Assembly (NCBI GenBank): GCA_001839685.1
Contig: MLAK01000560.1
Location: 132,865-196,864 of the forward strand
Direction of reading: 5' to 3'
DNA: 64,000 bases
DNA from: Tritrichomonas foetus
Taxonomy: Eukaryota; Parabasalia; Tritrichomonadida; Tritrichomonadidae
In this document: positions 40,236 through 50,999 of the stretch, piece by piece
Numbering within the stretch: the first letter of the stretch is position 1
How the letters are laid out: every line of letters begins with the position of its first letter
Program-made: the position numbers and the translations under genes
The notes under the pieces: model-generated
What the model saw: the letters and a program-made list of their open reading frames with translations, nothing else
The model's database searches: none
Told to the model about the DNA's origin: nothing

Positions 40236-40817
40236 AAAATCGGGAAATGAAGAAAAAACTAATTTTTAATAAAGAAAACATGAAAAATTATATTTTTAAG
40301 TCTTATGTTTCAAGGAAAAAGCAAATTTGATCGAAGTGAATGTTTTTATTTGAAGTGAATGTTGTCATTAGAGGTAAATCTGTATCGGGATAATATATGT
40401 GTTGTCAAAAAATGGGCTAGATGTGATGAATTTTTTGTTGTTTGCAACAGTTTTCAAACTCTTAGAATTCTATATTTAGAGAAAAATGATGAACTCAAAC
40501 TACAGAACTTATTTAATTAATACAAGAGATTTTGCAAATGTTTCTTGAAACATTATTGCAGATGATAATCTCCAAAATGATTCTTGTGATACAATGATAT
40601 TTTGTTTCCAAAATCTTTAATTCACTTTATGTTGTAATATAAGAATTTACCTTCAGGATTATCCAAATTGGGAGATTTATCTCTTTAGATTCTCCAAAAG
40701 AATTAGCGTAAACTTTTGAAAAAGTGAATTGTGTCAGAGTTGATCAATAAAAAATTTGAAATTTTCTGAAGAAAAAAGTTAAATGTATTCCTGTGATTTT
40801 CATTTCATTGTATAAAA
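40236..40817. promoter_or_regulatory. Spacer with AAAAAGTG/AAAAAGTT and TCATTT
   Basis: The flavoprotein stop runs into TAAAAAAT, fitting the trichomonad polyadenylation pattern. AAAAAGTG is at 40719-40726, AAAAAGTT at 40773-40780, and TCATTTCATTG at 40800-40810 just before the RtcB ATG. Confidence 0.4.
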
Positions 40818-42323
40818 ATGTCTTGGAGAAAGAAAATTAATGTCGATATACGCATGATACATGAAGTCCGTCCATGTGTTTATGAAATTCCAATTGGTTT
40901 TGTTCCAAATATGAAAGTTCCTGGAATTTTTTATGCATCTCCTGAAATGGCACATTTGGCAATTCAAGAATTACAAGATTGGCTTCCAAAACAAACAACT
41001 GGTGTTCCATCTATTTTACAAATTGCTTATACTGCAACTTTAGATTCTATTACAAAAGCATCATTTGGAATGCCAGATATGCATAGTGGTTATGGATTTT
41101 CAATTGGTGGTGTTGCAGCTTTTGATTTATCTAATCCAAAAGCAATCATTGTTCCAGGAGGAATTGGTTATGACATCAATTGTGGTGTAAGATGTATTGT
41201 CACTAATTTAACTAAAGCTGATGTTGAACCAGTTAAACATAAACTCATAGAAGCATTATATAAGAATATTCCAGTTGGTATTGGTGGTAAAAAGAAAAAG
41301 TTTATCAAGAAAGAAGATATATATGAAATATGTATGAAAGGAGCTCAATGGGCATTAGAAAATGGATTTGGAGAAAGTGATGATCTGAAATATTGTGAAG
41401 AAGGTGGATGTGTTTCTTGGGCAGATGTGAAATGTGTTTCAGATCGCTGCATTGAACGTGGTTTAGATCAACTAGGAACAGTCGGGAGTGGGAATCATTA
41501 TGTAGAAATTCAAACAATAGATAGAATATTTGATGATAAAGCAGCTAATGTATTAAATTTGCATAAAGATCAAGTTGTTGTTATGATTCATACAGGTTCT
41601 AGAGGTCTTGGCTATCAAATTGCAAGTGATTGGATAGTTGAATGTGAGAAAAAGTGTAGTGATCCTAATCTTCCAGATAAACAATATTCATACATTCAAT
41701 ATGATAGTCCAACAGGACGTAGGTATATGAAGTGCATGGGTTCCGCAATAAACTTTGGTTTCTGCAATAGACAAGTTATCACACATTTTGTAAGAGAATC
41801 TTTCCACCAAATCTTCCCTGATAAAGAAAACATGAAATTGAAATTATTATATGATGTTGCTCATAACATTGCGAAAGTTGAAAAACATGCAATTAATGGC
41901 GAAATGAAGGAATTTCTTGTTCATAGAAAAGGGGCTACAAGAGCATTTGGACCAGGATCTTCAGAAATTCCTGCAGAATATAGATCAATTGGACAGCCTG
42001 TATTGATTGGCGTATCAATGGGAACAGCATCATACATTTTAGTTGGAACAGAAGGAGCAGAAAAGCAAACATTTGGATCAACATGCCATGGTGCTGGAAG
42101 AGTTATGTCTAGAACACAAGGAAAAAGAGATATTAATGGACAAAAAGTTAAGAAAGATATGGATACCAAAGGAATTGAATTAATGACACCAAATAAAGAT
42201 ACAATCCTTGAAGAAGCACCAGAAACATATAAAGATGTAGAACAGGTTGTTAATACGTGTAAAACAGTGAATATTTCAAAGAAAGTGGCTAGATTACTTC
42301 CTCTTGGTGTCATTAAAGGATGA
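40818..42323 (+). CDS. rtcB: RtcB-type RNA ligase
   Basis: A 501-residue, full-length RtcB/HSPC117 family protein. RtcB joins 2',3'-cyclic phosphate to 5'-OH ends and seals tRNA halves after intron removal. Visible signatures are MPDMHSGYGFSIGG (85-98), DINCGVR with metal-binding Cys122, GTVGSGNHYVE, MIHTGSRGLG, DVAHN, and TCHGAGR with His424 as the presumed guanylylated residue. All manganese ligands I can identify are in place. Length and N-terminus (EVRPCVYEIP) match the eukaryotic/archaeal form. No archease gene is seen in this window. The start is supported by a TCATTT initiator-like element 13-18 bp upstream. Confidence 0.97.
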   Translation: MSWRKKINVDIRMIHEVRPCVYEIPIGFVPNMKVPGIFYASPEMAHLAIQELQDWLPKQTTGVPSILQIAYTATLDSITKASFGMPDMHSGYGFSIGGVAAFDLSNPKAIIVPGGIGYDINCGVRCIVTNLTKADVEPVKHKLIEALYKNIPVGIGGKKKKFIKKEDIYEICMKGAQWALENGFGESDDLKYCEEGGCVSWADVKCVSDRCIERGLDQLGTVGSGNHYVEIQTIDRIFDDKAANVLNLHKDQVVVMIHTGSRGLGYQIASDWIVECEKKCSDPNLPDKQYSYIQYDSPTGRRYMKCMGSAINFGFCNRQVITHFVRESFHQIFPDKENMKLKLLYDVAHNIAKVEKHAINGEMKEFLVHRKGATRAFGPGSSEIPAEYRSIGQPVLIGVSMGTASYILVGTEGAEKQTFGSTCHGAGRVMSRTQGKRDINGQKVKKDMDTKGIELMTPNKDTILEEAPETYKDVEQVVNTCKTVNISKKVARLLPLGVIKG

Positions 42324-42549
42324 ATAACTTCAATAAACTTAACGATTATGTGATAATTTTCAATATAAATTTCTCAATATCTTTTCTATCTATTGTATCC
42401 ATATCAATTAATCTCATTTATGACACAATAATGTTGTTAGATTTATGAGGTTGTCTCTGAGTAATTTTAGATATTTCAAATAAACATACATGAATTAGAG
42501 TATCCATATATAAAACTTTGATAAAATGAGTAATAACTTGTTTGCATTT
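42324..42549. other. AT-rich spacer
   Basis: 3' flank of rtcB. No feature is seen. Confidence 0.45.
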
Positions 42550-43294
42550 TATTCAAAGATATATTTTTTGTTGTGATGAAAGACCTCAATTAGACAATTC
42601 GTCTTTTCGGAAAAAAGATCTTCAATATTCATCGATTTATTTTCATATACAGGATGACAATCAAACTCCATTCCACTTTATATAAATGGTGATTGAATTT
42701 CAAAATAAGAACAAAAATTTATACAATGTAAATGTGAATCAATATACGGTTCATAAGTCTTCAGATTCAGATTGACTTTATGTCTTTTAATGTGGCATAA
42801 AGAATTAATGTCATGTTTACTCAGAGATATTCCATTTCGATTTTATCATTAATATATTTCAAAACTAATTAATAGATATGGAAGAAGTTTCCAATTCTGA
42901 ATAATTAATATAACAGATGGATGAGGATCTTGGGTTGACAAGTTAGTTTCAAATATTGGAGATGGAAGACTTACAAGCACATCAAAATAAGTTGTGAACC
43001 AGATTCTTTTTATTTCATGAGTATATTAATAGAAAAGGATCTTTTAAAAGTGAAAATCCTAACCAACTTAGGTGGTTTAATGGCGTCAATTTCCAAAAAT
43101 GTTTTGGCTCATATTGTTATCTTGTTTAAAGATGTTTTGAGAGATTTTTCGAACTCCTTTATGCATTGAATACGACTTAGAGTGATTGTATCATTCTTAT
43201 TTGATTGTTCCTCATCGAAATTATGTGATTTGGTGATAATTATTTTGTGTGGAATATTTATTGCCATTTTTTTTAATAATATTTCGATATTCAT
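42550..43294 (-). pseudogene. Decayed gene, family unknown
   Basis: On the minus strand protein-like sequence runs from 43294 to about 42560 with frame changes and a few stops. It begins with an ATG and 61 open codons (MNIEILLKKMAINIPHK near the start), then FDVLVSLPSPIFETN and IIQNWKLLPYLLISFEIY, then HDINSLCHIKRHKVNLNLKTY, and finally EFDCHPVYENKSMNIEDLFS. Pieces are in the right order for one gene of about 240 codons. The style (repeated I/N/K-rich helices) recalls the helical N-terminal domains of trichomonad ankyrin-repeat proteins, but that is only a guess. No intact version is present here. Confidence 0.45.
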
Positions 43295-43900
43295 GTTGCA
43301 AGCATAAATTAATTAGATATAAGAATGATGAATCTGTAAGTATCAGCGAAGTTAGTTACAATAATTCATATGATAAAATTTATCTCTTTAGAAAAGCGAG
43401 TATATAGGTGTTGTATTATTTAATGAAGAAAATTAAGAAGTTAGAAGAGCAAATGAACAAGCGGATCAGAAAAAAATGTGAGTTTTTTTTTTTTAATAAA
43501 CAAATTCATGGATTTCATTCAAATAATTTTCTTTATTTACAATATAGTATCTAACGCATGAAAAATTTTTAGATTAACAAAATGCGTTGGCTGTAAAAAC
43601 CGAGTTACTAATCATATGATCGAAACAACTTTTTCAATGCATTACGGTGATGCAAATTTCGACCATATATTCTATCAAAAAGAGAAATTGTGAGTGGTGA
43701 TAGTTGTGAATATATCATCACTTTTCCCCAACGAAATAGTATTCTAATTCATTTCTTCCATTGATTTCCTCATAGAGAAATATAATTTTTTTTTTTTTGA
43801 AGCAGAATATTTGTCAGTGAATCACTGACAGTGATTGTAACCCATAAAGTATTCAATTTTTAACACTCAGTGAAAGTAAACCTGTCAATTAATTTTTGCA
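43295..43900. promoter_or_regulatory. Divergent spacer upstream of CIPK-like kinase
   Basis: About 600 bp. AACTTTTT is at 43627-43634. No gene is seen apart from a short Lys-rich frame near 43430. Confidence 0.4.
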
Positions 43901-45133
43901 ATGCCCAAAACTGTTGGCGATTACAAGCTTCTAAAGACACTTGGTGAAGGAGCCTTCTCGAAAGTCAAACAGGCAGTTCATGTTACCACCGGAAAAGAAT
44001 ATGCGATGAAAATTATCGATATGAATCTCGTCAAACAAAATAACATGGATACTCAACTTAAACGCGAAATTGACGTCATGAAAGTCATGAACCATCCAAA
44101 CCTCATCAAACTTCACGCCGTTCTTCATTCCCCAAAGAATTATTTCCTTGTTCTCGATCTTGCAGAAGGAGGAGAACTTTTCAATAAATTGGCCCAGGAT
44201 GGACCCCTATCAGAAAGAGAAGCTCGAAACTACTTCCAACAGCTTATCGATGCCCTCGATTATATGCATTCCCATAATGCCATTCATCGCGATTTAAAGC
44301 CAGAAAATCTTCTTCTCGATACAGAAGGGAACCTGAAAATTGCAGATTTTGGTCTCTCAATTATGTCATCTGGATCTGATGATCTCCTCAAAACCCGCTG
44401 TGGTACTCCAAACTATGTCGCACCAGAAATATTCTGTGCTGATGGCTATGTTGGCCCACCAGCCGATCTTTGGAGTGCTGGCGTCATCTTATACGTGATG
44501 TTGGCAGCAGCCCTCCCATTTGATGCTCCAACACTCCCAGAACTTGCCCGCCAGATTATGAATGTACAAATTCAATATCCAAGGACTTTCCCACCAGGCG
44601 CTGTGGACTTAATGCGCCATATCATCGTTGCTGATCCAACGCAACGTTACACAATTCAACAAATCAGACAACACCCATGGTTCACAGTTGATTACAAACC
44701 GCGAACTGCTGTCAAAGATAAGGACTCATTCAATGATTCAGAGGTGACCGTTAAAACCGAAAAACCAGAAGAAAAAGAAGAAGAAGCCATCAATGCTTTC
44801 GAACTCATCGCAAAGATGTCTGGAGTCAATATGGAAAGGCTCGTCGACAACAGCGTCCCAGTAAATGCTTCAACTTCATTCTCTTGCACAAAATCACAAG
44901 CCGATATTACCGCCATAATTACAAAAACACTTCAACAACTTCACGCCAATATTCACTCGAAAGATAACAAATCATTCAAGGTAACTGTGCCAGTTGCAAA
45001 CAATCAAGTTTCTGTAAGAATTGATATTGTTACAGTTGCTTCAGGAACCTACTTGATCGAATTTTGTAGACTCAAAGGAAGCCAATTCGACTTTTTGAGA
45101 GTGTACAGAACACTCAAGTCTAAGCTTGTCTAA
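43901..45133 (+). CDS. CIPK/SnRK3-like CAMKL kinase with NAF motif
   Basis: This 410-residue kinase has glycine loop GEGAFSKV (15-22), Lys37, HRDLKPEN (129-136), DFG (149-151), activation threonine near Thr165 and a CGTPNYVAPE segment. After the domain, at about 297-310, it has INAFELIAKMSG, which matches the NAF/FISL motif of plant CIPK kinases (NAFxLI plus a Ser/Gly pair) that binds calcineurin-B-like calcium sensors. The last 80 residues form a KA1/PPI-like alpha-beta domain. CIPKs are reported outside plants in trichomonads and a few other protists, so this is expected but notable. Calcium-CBL regulation is inferred. The stop overlaps TAAA. Confidence 0.9.
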   Translation: MPKTVGDYKLLKTLGEGAFSKVKQAVHVTTGKEYAMKIIDMNLVKQNNMDTQLKREIDVMKVMNHPNLIKLHAVLHSPKNYFLVLDLAEGGELFNKLAQDGPLSEREARNYFQQLIDALDYMHSHNAIHRDLKPENLLLDTEGNLKIADFGLSIMSSGSDDLLKTRCGTPNYVAPEIFCADGYVGPPADLWSAGVILYVMLAAALPFDAPTLPELARQIMNVQIQYPRTFPPGAVDLMRHIIVADPTQRYTIQQIRQHPWFTVDYKPRTAVKDKDSFNDSEVTVKTEKPEEKEEEAINAFELIAKMSGVNMERLVDNSVPVNASTSFSCTKSQADITAIITKTLQQLHANIHSKDNKSFKVTVPVANNQVSVRIDIVTVASGTYLIEFCRLKGSQFDFLRVYRTLKSKLV

Positions 45134-45689
45134 AGGATCTCTTTTTCTTTAATTATTTTTCTTTCTTTTTCTTAGCGTTTACGCTGCTATTTCCCCATAT
45201 TTTTGCATTATTGCGTCTTGTGATTGTAACATATGGTCGATCGGTAAGCGATTTTCGTGTTGAATTTAAAATGTGGTCGAAATAAAGATGATATTTAGAA
45301 AAGATAAAGCGGCGACTTCTTTCATGTGATGGGTGGATTATCGTGATTCAAGGGATATTGAGTGCGAAGAAAAGGATTGATTATTGGTCTTTTTGTGTCT
45401 ATATGTGAGTCCATCCTAAAACTGGCGCTTAAAAGTTTTTTTTTCAATAGCGATTGTTTTCAACTTTTTCACGTTTACACTTAAATTTTGAATATCATAA
45501 ATATTTTTTTTGAATAAGTAACTATTGACCATTGGTTCATGGCCTTCAGGTGAAATTAGGCCAAATATCAACATATATTTTTCAATTCTTCATAAAATTT
45601 TCTATGCCATTCACAAATATTTCAAAGGACACAGGTTCAATTCTATTGCAAGAGAATATTAGACACTTTTAAAATTCAAGATTTTTGCA
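45134..45689. promoter_or_regulatory. Spacer with AACTTTTT and GGCCAAATATC
   Basis: About 550 bp between two plus-strand genes. AACTTTTT is at 45462-45469 and GGCCAAATATC at 45559-45569. Both recur upstream of other genes. Confidence 0.4.
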
Positions 45690-48600
45690 ATGAGCGACAG
45701 TTCAGTCACTGATGCCCTTCAAAAAATCAGATCCTTTTTTGCAGATTCACAGACTGTCTTAGAGTCTGATCCAGATAGCCACATCGAACAGTTTGGAAAA
45801 CTTGCATCAAATTTATTCGCTGAATTCTCGCCTATTTTTTATCTAAGCGTTTTAACATATTTGCAACAAGTCTCCGATTTAATTCAGTCCGAAAATGGCC
45901 AGAAATTAATTTCGCAACAAAACTTAAAAGAAGGAGAAGATATTTTTTCACATCCAACTTTTCAATTGGTTTATGAACAATCAATTAACCTTACAGCCGA
46001 AGTTAATCAGTTGCGCCCAAACGAAACCCAACAAGTCCAAAAACTGAAAGGACTCGCAAATTCGCTTAAACAAATGTTAAGTGATGAACAAACCAATCGA
46101 ATGGGCTTAGAAGAAAAAGTCGCAAAAATGAAAGTCGATAACGATGCCCTTCAGAACAGAATCACAGAAATTACAATGCGTTCAAAATATGTTGAACAAC
46201 AAAACGATTCATTAAAACAAGCAAATAAAACACTCTCAGGAAAGGCATCTGTCCAAGTTCAACAGCTCTCTTCTCAACTCGATGTTGCACAAAATGATAT
46301 CCAACTGAAGATCGAAAAAATCAGAATGTTGGAAGAGGCAAACCATATGACCATTCAGTGCTACACGAAAGAAGTCACTGAATTGAAGGAGGAACGAAGC
46401 AAACTCCAAGAAGCTGTTAACTCACTGAAGGCGCGCCAGCAGAATAAAATTGACATGTCAAGAATAGAAGTTGATAAGAAAGCTACAGAAATCAAACTTT
46501 TACAAGAAATGAATAAGAAATTAATCGCATCACTCGAATTTCGAAAGAAGCTTATGGGAGAAACTCTAGGAGTTCAAGGCGAAGATGCAGAAATCAAAGA
46601 AAAAATCAAATCAATTGAAGAAGAAATCACTGAAAAGACACAAAACCTCGAAAATCTGAAAAAAGAAGTCCAAGACCAACAAGATTTATATTCACAAAAG
46701 GAAAGCGACTTAGCAAGCTTAATTTCTCAAATTAATTCTCTTACCGACCAGTTGACTGGCCTTGTTTCTCAGGCAATTTCATTAAATGAAGAACTCCGCA
46801 CCAAAACTGAAGAAAAGAATGGAATTGAGGAAGAAATTGACACTAAAAATCATGAAATTGAAGAAATTAATCATAAAATTGAAATCGCGACACAAGAACT
46901 GACAGACATTCAAGCGAAACACAATGAAATTTGCGTACAGCTCGCTTCATTGACTTCACAGATTGAGAAATTGACAAAAGATATCGAAGATAAGACTCAA
47001 GAAAACGAAAATGTTGAAAATGAAATTTCTCAAAAAACTATTGTTCATGATGAGCTTGCAGAACAATTAAATAATTTGATTGATGTTGTCAATGAGAAAA
47101 CAGATCAATTACATTCAATTGAAGCGCAATTAGCTGAAAAAGAAGCTCATCTTGCTGAAAAACAAAATACACTTGCAGATGTAACCAATCAAACAAATGA
47201 AATCCAAGCTAAGCACGATGATTACTGCAATCAAATTGAAACATTAAATGGTCAAATTGAAGAATTAAACAATAAAATCTCAGAAATTACTGAACAAAAT
47301 GAGAATTTGACCAATGAAATCACTGATAAAACATCAACTAAAGAACAGCTCATACAAAACCTTCAAGATGTTGAAAATGAGCATGAAACAAAGAGTTCCG
47401 AGCTGTCACAACTTCAATCTGAAAATAGTGAAAAGGAGGAAACACTTTCTGATCGTCAAGCCAAACTTGACGAACTTAAACAACAACTTAACGATTTACA
47501 AAATCATTTCGATGACATTTCGAACCAATGCAATGTTCTTGGAGGCGAAATTGATACATTGAATAACCAAATTACTGAAAAGAATGAACAAATTACAAAT
47601 ACATCAACCGAAATTGATCAGCGAAATGAAACTAAGACCAATTTGACTAATGAGCTCAATGAATTAACATCAAACTTGGAATCAAAGACAGAAACCTTAA
47701 ATGAGCTCAAAGTCGAACTCTCTGAAAAAGAAACAACTTTGTCAGAAAAGAGGGCAGCTCTGGAAAATTTAACCAATGAGCTTCAAGAACTAAACACACA
47801 AATCGAAAATACTACACAAGGAATTTCTACAACTGAAGAAAACATCAGCACAACAACTACAAATGTGTCTGAAGCTACAGAGAGACAAAAAGAATTATCA
47901 GACGATCTTTCAAATAAGACTGAACAATTAAACAGTTTAACTGAACAATTGAACACTTTGAACACTCAAATATCCGAAGAAGAAAGTCAAGTTTCTACTA
48001 AATCCGTTGAAATCGAAGAATTAAATAAGAAAGTAAATTCATCAACAACAAATCTTGATCAACTAAAAGCACGCAATTCAATACTTGCAAACGATCTTGA
48101 AAAGTTGAATGAGAAAATTAACATACTTTCTAATCAACATGATGAAGCTAAATCTGTAGCAGATGCAAAAGAAGCCGAAATGAACCAACTTGACGAAAAA
48201 TCTAAATCTTTAGTTAATGAAATTGAAAGTGAGAAACAAAGAACAGTCGATATGGCGAAACGAATCGCAGAACTCACAGAATCAATGAAATTGAAGCAAA
48301 CTGAGCTTAATCAACATAAACAAGTCATTACAGCAACCCTTCAAGGTGTTCAACAAGTTGAAGCGCAACATGATGCAGTTCAATCTGAAGCCGATAAGTT
48401 CACTAAACAAAAAGAAGCTGCACAAGCCAAATTAGAAAATGCTAATCAAAAGTTGGATACAGCAAAAGAAACAAAGACAAACCTGGTAAATGAATTACAA
48501 TCAATCAATGATAAAATAACAGAAATTAACAGCGAAGTTAAAACAATTACAGATGAAAATAATTCAATTCAAGAACAAATCAATCAAGAAAATGCAAATA

Positions 48601-49745
48601 ATCAAGAAACATTAAACACATTAAATGAATTGAGTACAACGTTAGATAATAATAGGAAAGAACTCGAAAGCATCAAGAAGCAAATTGAAGATAATAATGC
48701 AGAAGCCAAACAAAAGAACAGTGAAATTGAAAGTCAACAACATTTCATTCAATCTGAAGTCGACAAACTCAAACAAGAAAAAGAATCTGCCCAGAACAAA
48801 TTAAATGCAGCCAATGATAAACTCAATTCAATCAAAGATACAAAATCAGGCCTCGAAAACGACTTGAATAGCATTACATCAAAGAATGATGAAGTTGACA
48901 ATGAAATCAATTCTACAAATGAAGAAATAACAAAAATCCAAGGCCAAATTGAACAAGAAAACAAACGAAATCAAGAATCCTTAAACCAATTGGCTGATTT
49001 AAATAGCAAACTGGAACAACAAAATAAAGAACTTGAAGAAATTCGAGTTCAAATCGAAGATCATAATTCTGATATCAATCAAAAGAATCAAAAATTGGAC
49101 GCTTTGAATAAAACAATCTTCGAAAAAACTGAAGAAAAGAAATCCTTAAATGACATGATTGCACAACTTTCAATGTCAACTACAGATCGTGAACAACAAG
49201 TTGAAAAATTGAATTCTGAAATTGAAGAAGTTCGAAAAGAAACTGAAACGAAACGTACAGAAAATCAAGAATTCTTTAATAAGTTGTCTGAAATCAATAA
49301 TAACCTTCTAAATGCCAAAACACAATTGAATGATATCAATACACTGATTGAAAAAGCAAACACAGAAATAATCACAAAGACAAGTGAAATTAATAAAATA
49401 GAACTTTCAATCACCCAAAAAACAGAAGAAAAGCAAAAATTGGAAGAAAACAATGAAAAATTATCTACAACAAAATCCGAAAAAGAAGCACAGGTTCAGC
49501 AACTATCTCAAGAAATCGCTCAAGCACGCCAGGAAATTGAAGAAAAGACAGCATATGTCACTGAAATGCAAAACAAAGCTGATACACTCATTAAAATACT
49601 TGAAACACGTAAAAATGCTTTGAATGCAGCACAAGTAGCCATTGAACAAATTACAGAAGAAAACAACAACTTGGACATCAAGGTGAAAGAATCGGATGCA
49701 ATGTTATCAAGCTTTATGCAACAAATATCATCAATTCAATTGTAA
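45690..49745 (+). CDS. Long coiled-coil protein of unknown function
   Basis: This 1351-residue protein is almost entirely coiled coil. Residues 1-120 look globular/helical (FADSQTVLESD..., FSPIFYLSVLTYLQQVSDLI). From about 125 to the end heptads of Leu/Ile with Glu, Gln, Lys and Asn are continuous, including repeated blocks such as NNQITEKNEQI and ELNxQIE. There is no transmembrane segment, kinesin motor or GRIP domain that I can see. Such proteins may serve as tethers, cytoskeletal rods or basal-body fibres. The codon mix is uniform. It might be compared with trichomonad costa or axostyle-associated coiled-coil proteins. The stop runs into TAAA. Identity by motif is not possible. Confidence 0.9.
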   Translation: MSDSSVTDALQKIRSFFADSQTVLESDPDSHIEQFGKLASNLFAEFSPIFYLSVLTYLQQVSDLIQSENGQKLISQQNLKEGEDIFSHPTFQLVYEQSINLTAEVNQLRPNETQQVQKLKGLANSLKQMLSDEQTNRMGLEEKVAKMKVDNDALQNRITEITMRSKYVEQQNDSLKQANKTLSGKASVQVQQLSSQLDVAQNDIQLKIEKIRMLEEANHMTIQCYTKEVTELKEERSKLQEAVNSLKARQQNKIDMSRIEVDKKATEIKLLQEMNKKLIASLEFRKKLMGETLGVQGEDAEIKEKIKSIEEEITEKTQNLENLKKEVQDQQDLYSQKESDLASLISQINSLTDQLTGLVSQAISLNEELRTKTEEKNGIEEEIDTKNHEIEEINHKIEIATQELTDIQAKHNEICVQLASLTSQIEKLTKDIEDKTQENENVENEISQKTIVHDELAEQLNNLIDVVNEKTDQLHSIEAQLAEKEAHLAEKQNTLADVTNQTNEIQAKHDDYCNQIETLNGQIEELNNKISEITEQNENLTNEITDKTSTKEQLIQNLQDVENEHETKSSELSQLQSENSEKEETLSDRQAKLDELKQQLNDLQNHFDDISNQCNVLGGEIDTLNNQITEKNEQITNTSTEIDQRNETKTNLTNELNELTSNLESKTETLNELKVELSEKETTLSEKRAALENLTNELQELNTQIENTTQGISTTEENISTTTTNVSEATERQKELSDDLSNKTEQLNSLTEQLNTLNTQISEEESQVSTKSVEIEELNKKVNSSTTNLDQLKARNSILANDLEKLNEKINILSNQHDEAKSVADAKEAEMNQLDEKSKSLVNEIESEKQRTVDMAKRIAELTESMKLKQTELNQHKQVITATLQGVQQVEAQHDAVQSEADKFTKQKEAAQAKLENANQKLDTAKETKTNLVNELQSINDKITEINSEVKTITDENNSIQEQINQENANNQETLNTLNELSTTLDNNRKELESIKKQIEDNNAEAKQKNSEIESQQHFIQSEVDKLKQEKESAQNKLNAANDKLNSIKDTKSGLENDLNSITSKNDEVDNEINSTNEEITKIQGQIEQENKRNQESLNQLADLNSKLEQQNKELEEIRVQIEDHNSDINQKNQKLDALNKTIFEKTEEKKSLNDMIAQLSMSTTDREQQVEKLNSEIEEVRKETETKRTENQEFFNKLSEINNNLLNAKTQLNDINTLIEKANTEIITKTSEINKIELSITQKTEEKQKLEENNEKLSTTKSEKEAQVQQLSQEIAQARQEIEEKTAYVTEMQNKADTLIKILETRKNALNAAQVAIEQITEENNNLDIKVKESDAMLSSFMQQISSIQL

Positions 49746-50337
49746 ATTTATTCGTGATATGATTTATTTATATAAAACTTATATAAATTCACATTTTTGC
49801 TTTATTAGGCATTATTTTTTTCTTTCTATTTCCATTAATTTTCTTTTTCTCAACGGAAATATGGATAAATAGATATGATTCACATAATATGAGGGGAAAA
49901 AATCCTGAAAGAGTTACTCGAATAAATGTTTCACACCGATATCACAATTTCATTGAAAATTGCATTTATGCATTTAGAAATAAGATATGAATTAAAGATA
50001 TACACTATTTATAAACAAACCTTCATCAATAAACATTTTCTCTCTTTCTTTAAACATATGTCTTCAATACACAGAAATTTTTGTTGATATCCCAGTTGCA
50101 AAGTCAATGAATCTCCATATTTGTTTGTAATACAGTAAATATTTTATATTGCCATTTTTAATGTCATTATCAGAATGAGATATTATCATCATATTTATTC
50201 TAGTGAACTTGTTCTGGAATCAGAAAGAACGAAAAATAATTTGCCATACAATAAACGGCCACTTTTTGACTTACTTTGTTTAAACAAACCTTTTTAAACC
50301 TCCATTTTGCTCTTTTTGTTGTGTAGGAAAATCTCTC
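49746..50337. promoter_or_regulatory. Spacer with CACTTTTT element
   Basis: About 590 bp. CACTTTTT (reverse of AAAAAGTG) lies at 50260-50267, about 70 bp before the next ATG. No gene is seen. Confidence 0.4.
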
Positions 50338-50793
50338 ATGAGAAATTTCGTTTACTATGATGGTGGAGAAATTAATATATTTGATTCAGATGATGAAGAA
50401 TCGTATGAATGGGGCCTTCCACATCCGAGTATAATTGATGACGATTTAATTTCCAAACATATGCCCAAATCCCAAGAATATAAGGATTTACAAACTTTAT
50501 GCCAAACAAAAGAAAAAATTTTATCTGATTTCGAATTGATCAAGCAGAAGCTTGAACAAGCACAAAATTTATTCCCAGACCAAAATTGGATGATCAGAAA
50601 AACTGAGCAACTAAAACTGCTCAATACCAAACTCACAGAAGAAATTGAAAGAAATAAAATACTAAATAAGATTACATTTTCTAATGAAGCTAACGAAAAA
50701 GCCATCAAAAGACTAGAAAAAGAAATTTTGAATCTTGAAACCAAAATTTCATCATCACTTCCTGAATACGCCAAAAAGCCTGATGATAAATAG
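50338..50793 (+). CDS. Small coiled-coil hypothetical protein
   Basis: 151 residues. The N-terminus is acidic (INIFDSDDEESYEWGLP, about 12-28), then a helical region (55-145) with heptads suitable for a coiled coil (KLEQAQNLF, KLTEEIERNKIL, RLEKEILNLETKI). The C-terminus ends KKPDDK. I do not recognise a family. It lies 590 bp after a much larger coiled-coil gene and convergent with the HEAT/TOG-like gene (about 206 bp apart). Its coding composition and absence of stops favour a real gene. The antisense frame is also open, but its Ser-rich sequence looks like a shadow. Confidence 0.7.
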   Translation: MRNFVYYDGGEINIFDSDDEESYEWGLPHPSIIDDDLISKHMPKSQEYKDLQTLCQTKEKILSDFELIKQKLEQAQNLFPDQNWMIRKTEQLKLLNTKLTEEIERNKILNKITFSNEANEKAIKRLEKEILNLETKISSSLPEYAKKPDDK

Positions 50794-50999
50794 ATGTATC
50801 ACCATGGCCTGGTGAGAAATTTTTATGTTTTATATGACTGATTCGTTTCTGCATTCTTGTGATTGTAAATGTTTTTATTCAATACTTTTTAGTTTTTGTT
50901 TTACTTTTTGTTATAGGTATTGTTTTATTTTCATAAAATCAGTGACAAGAATAAAAATAAAATAGATTTCAGAATTCGATAAAATTACAATTTTTAAAA

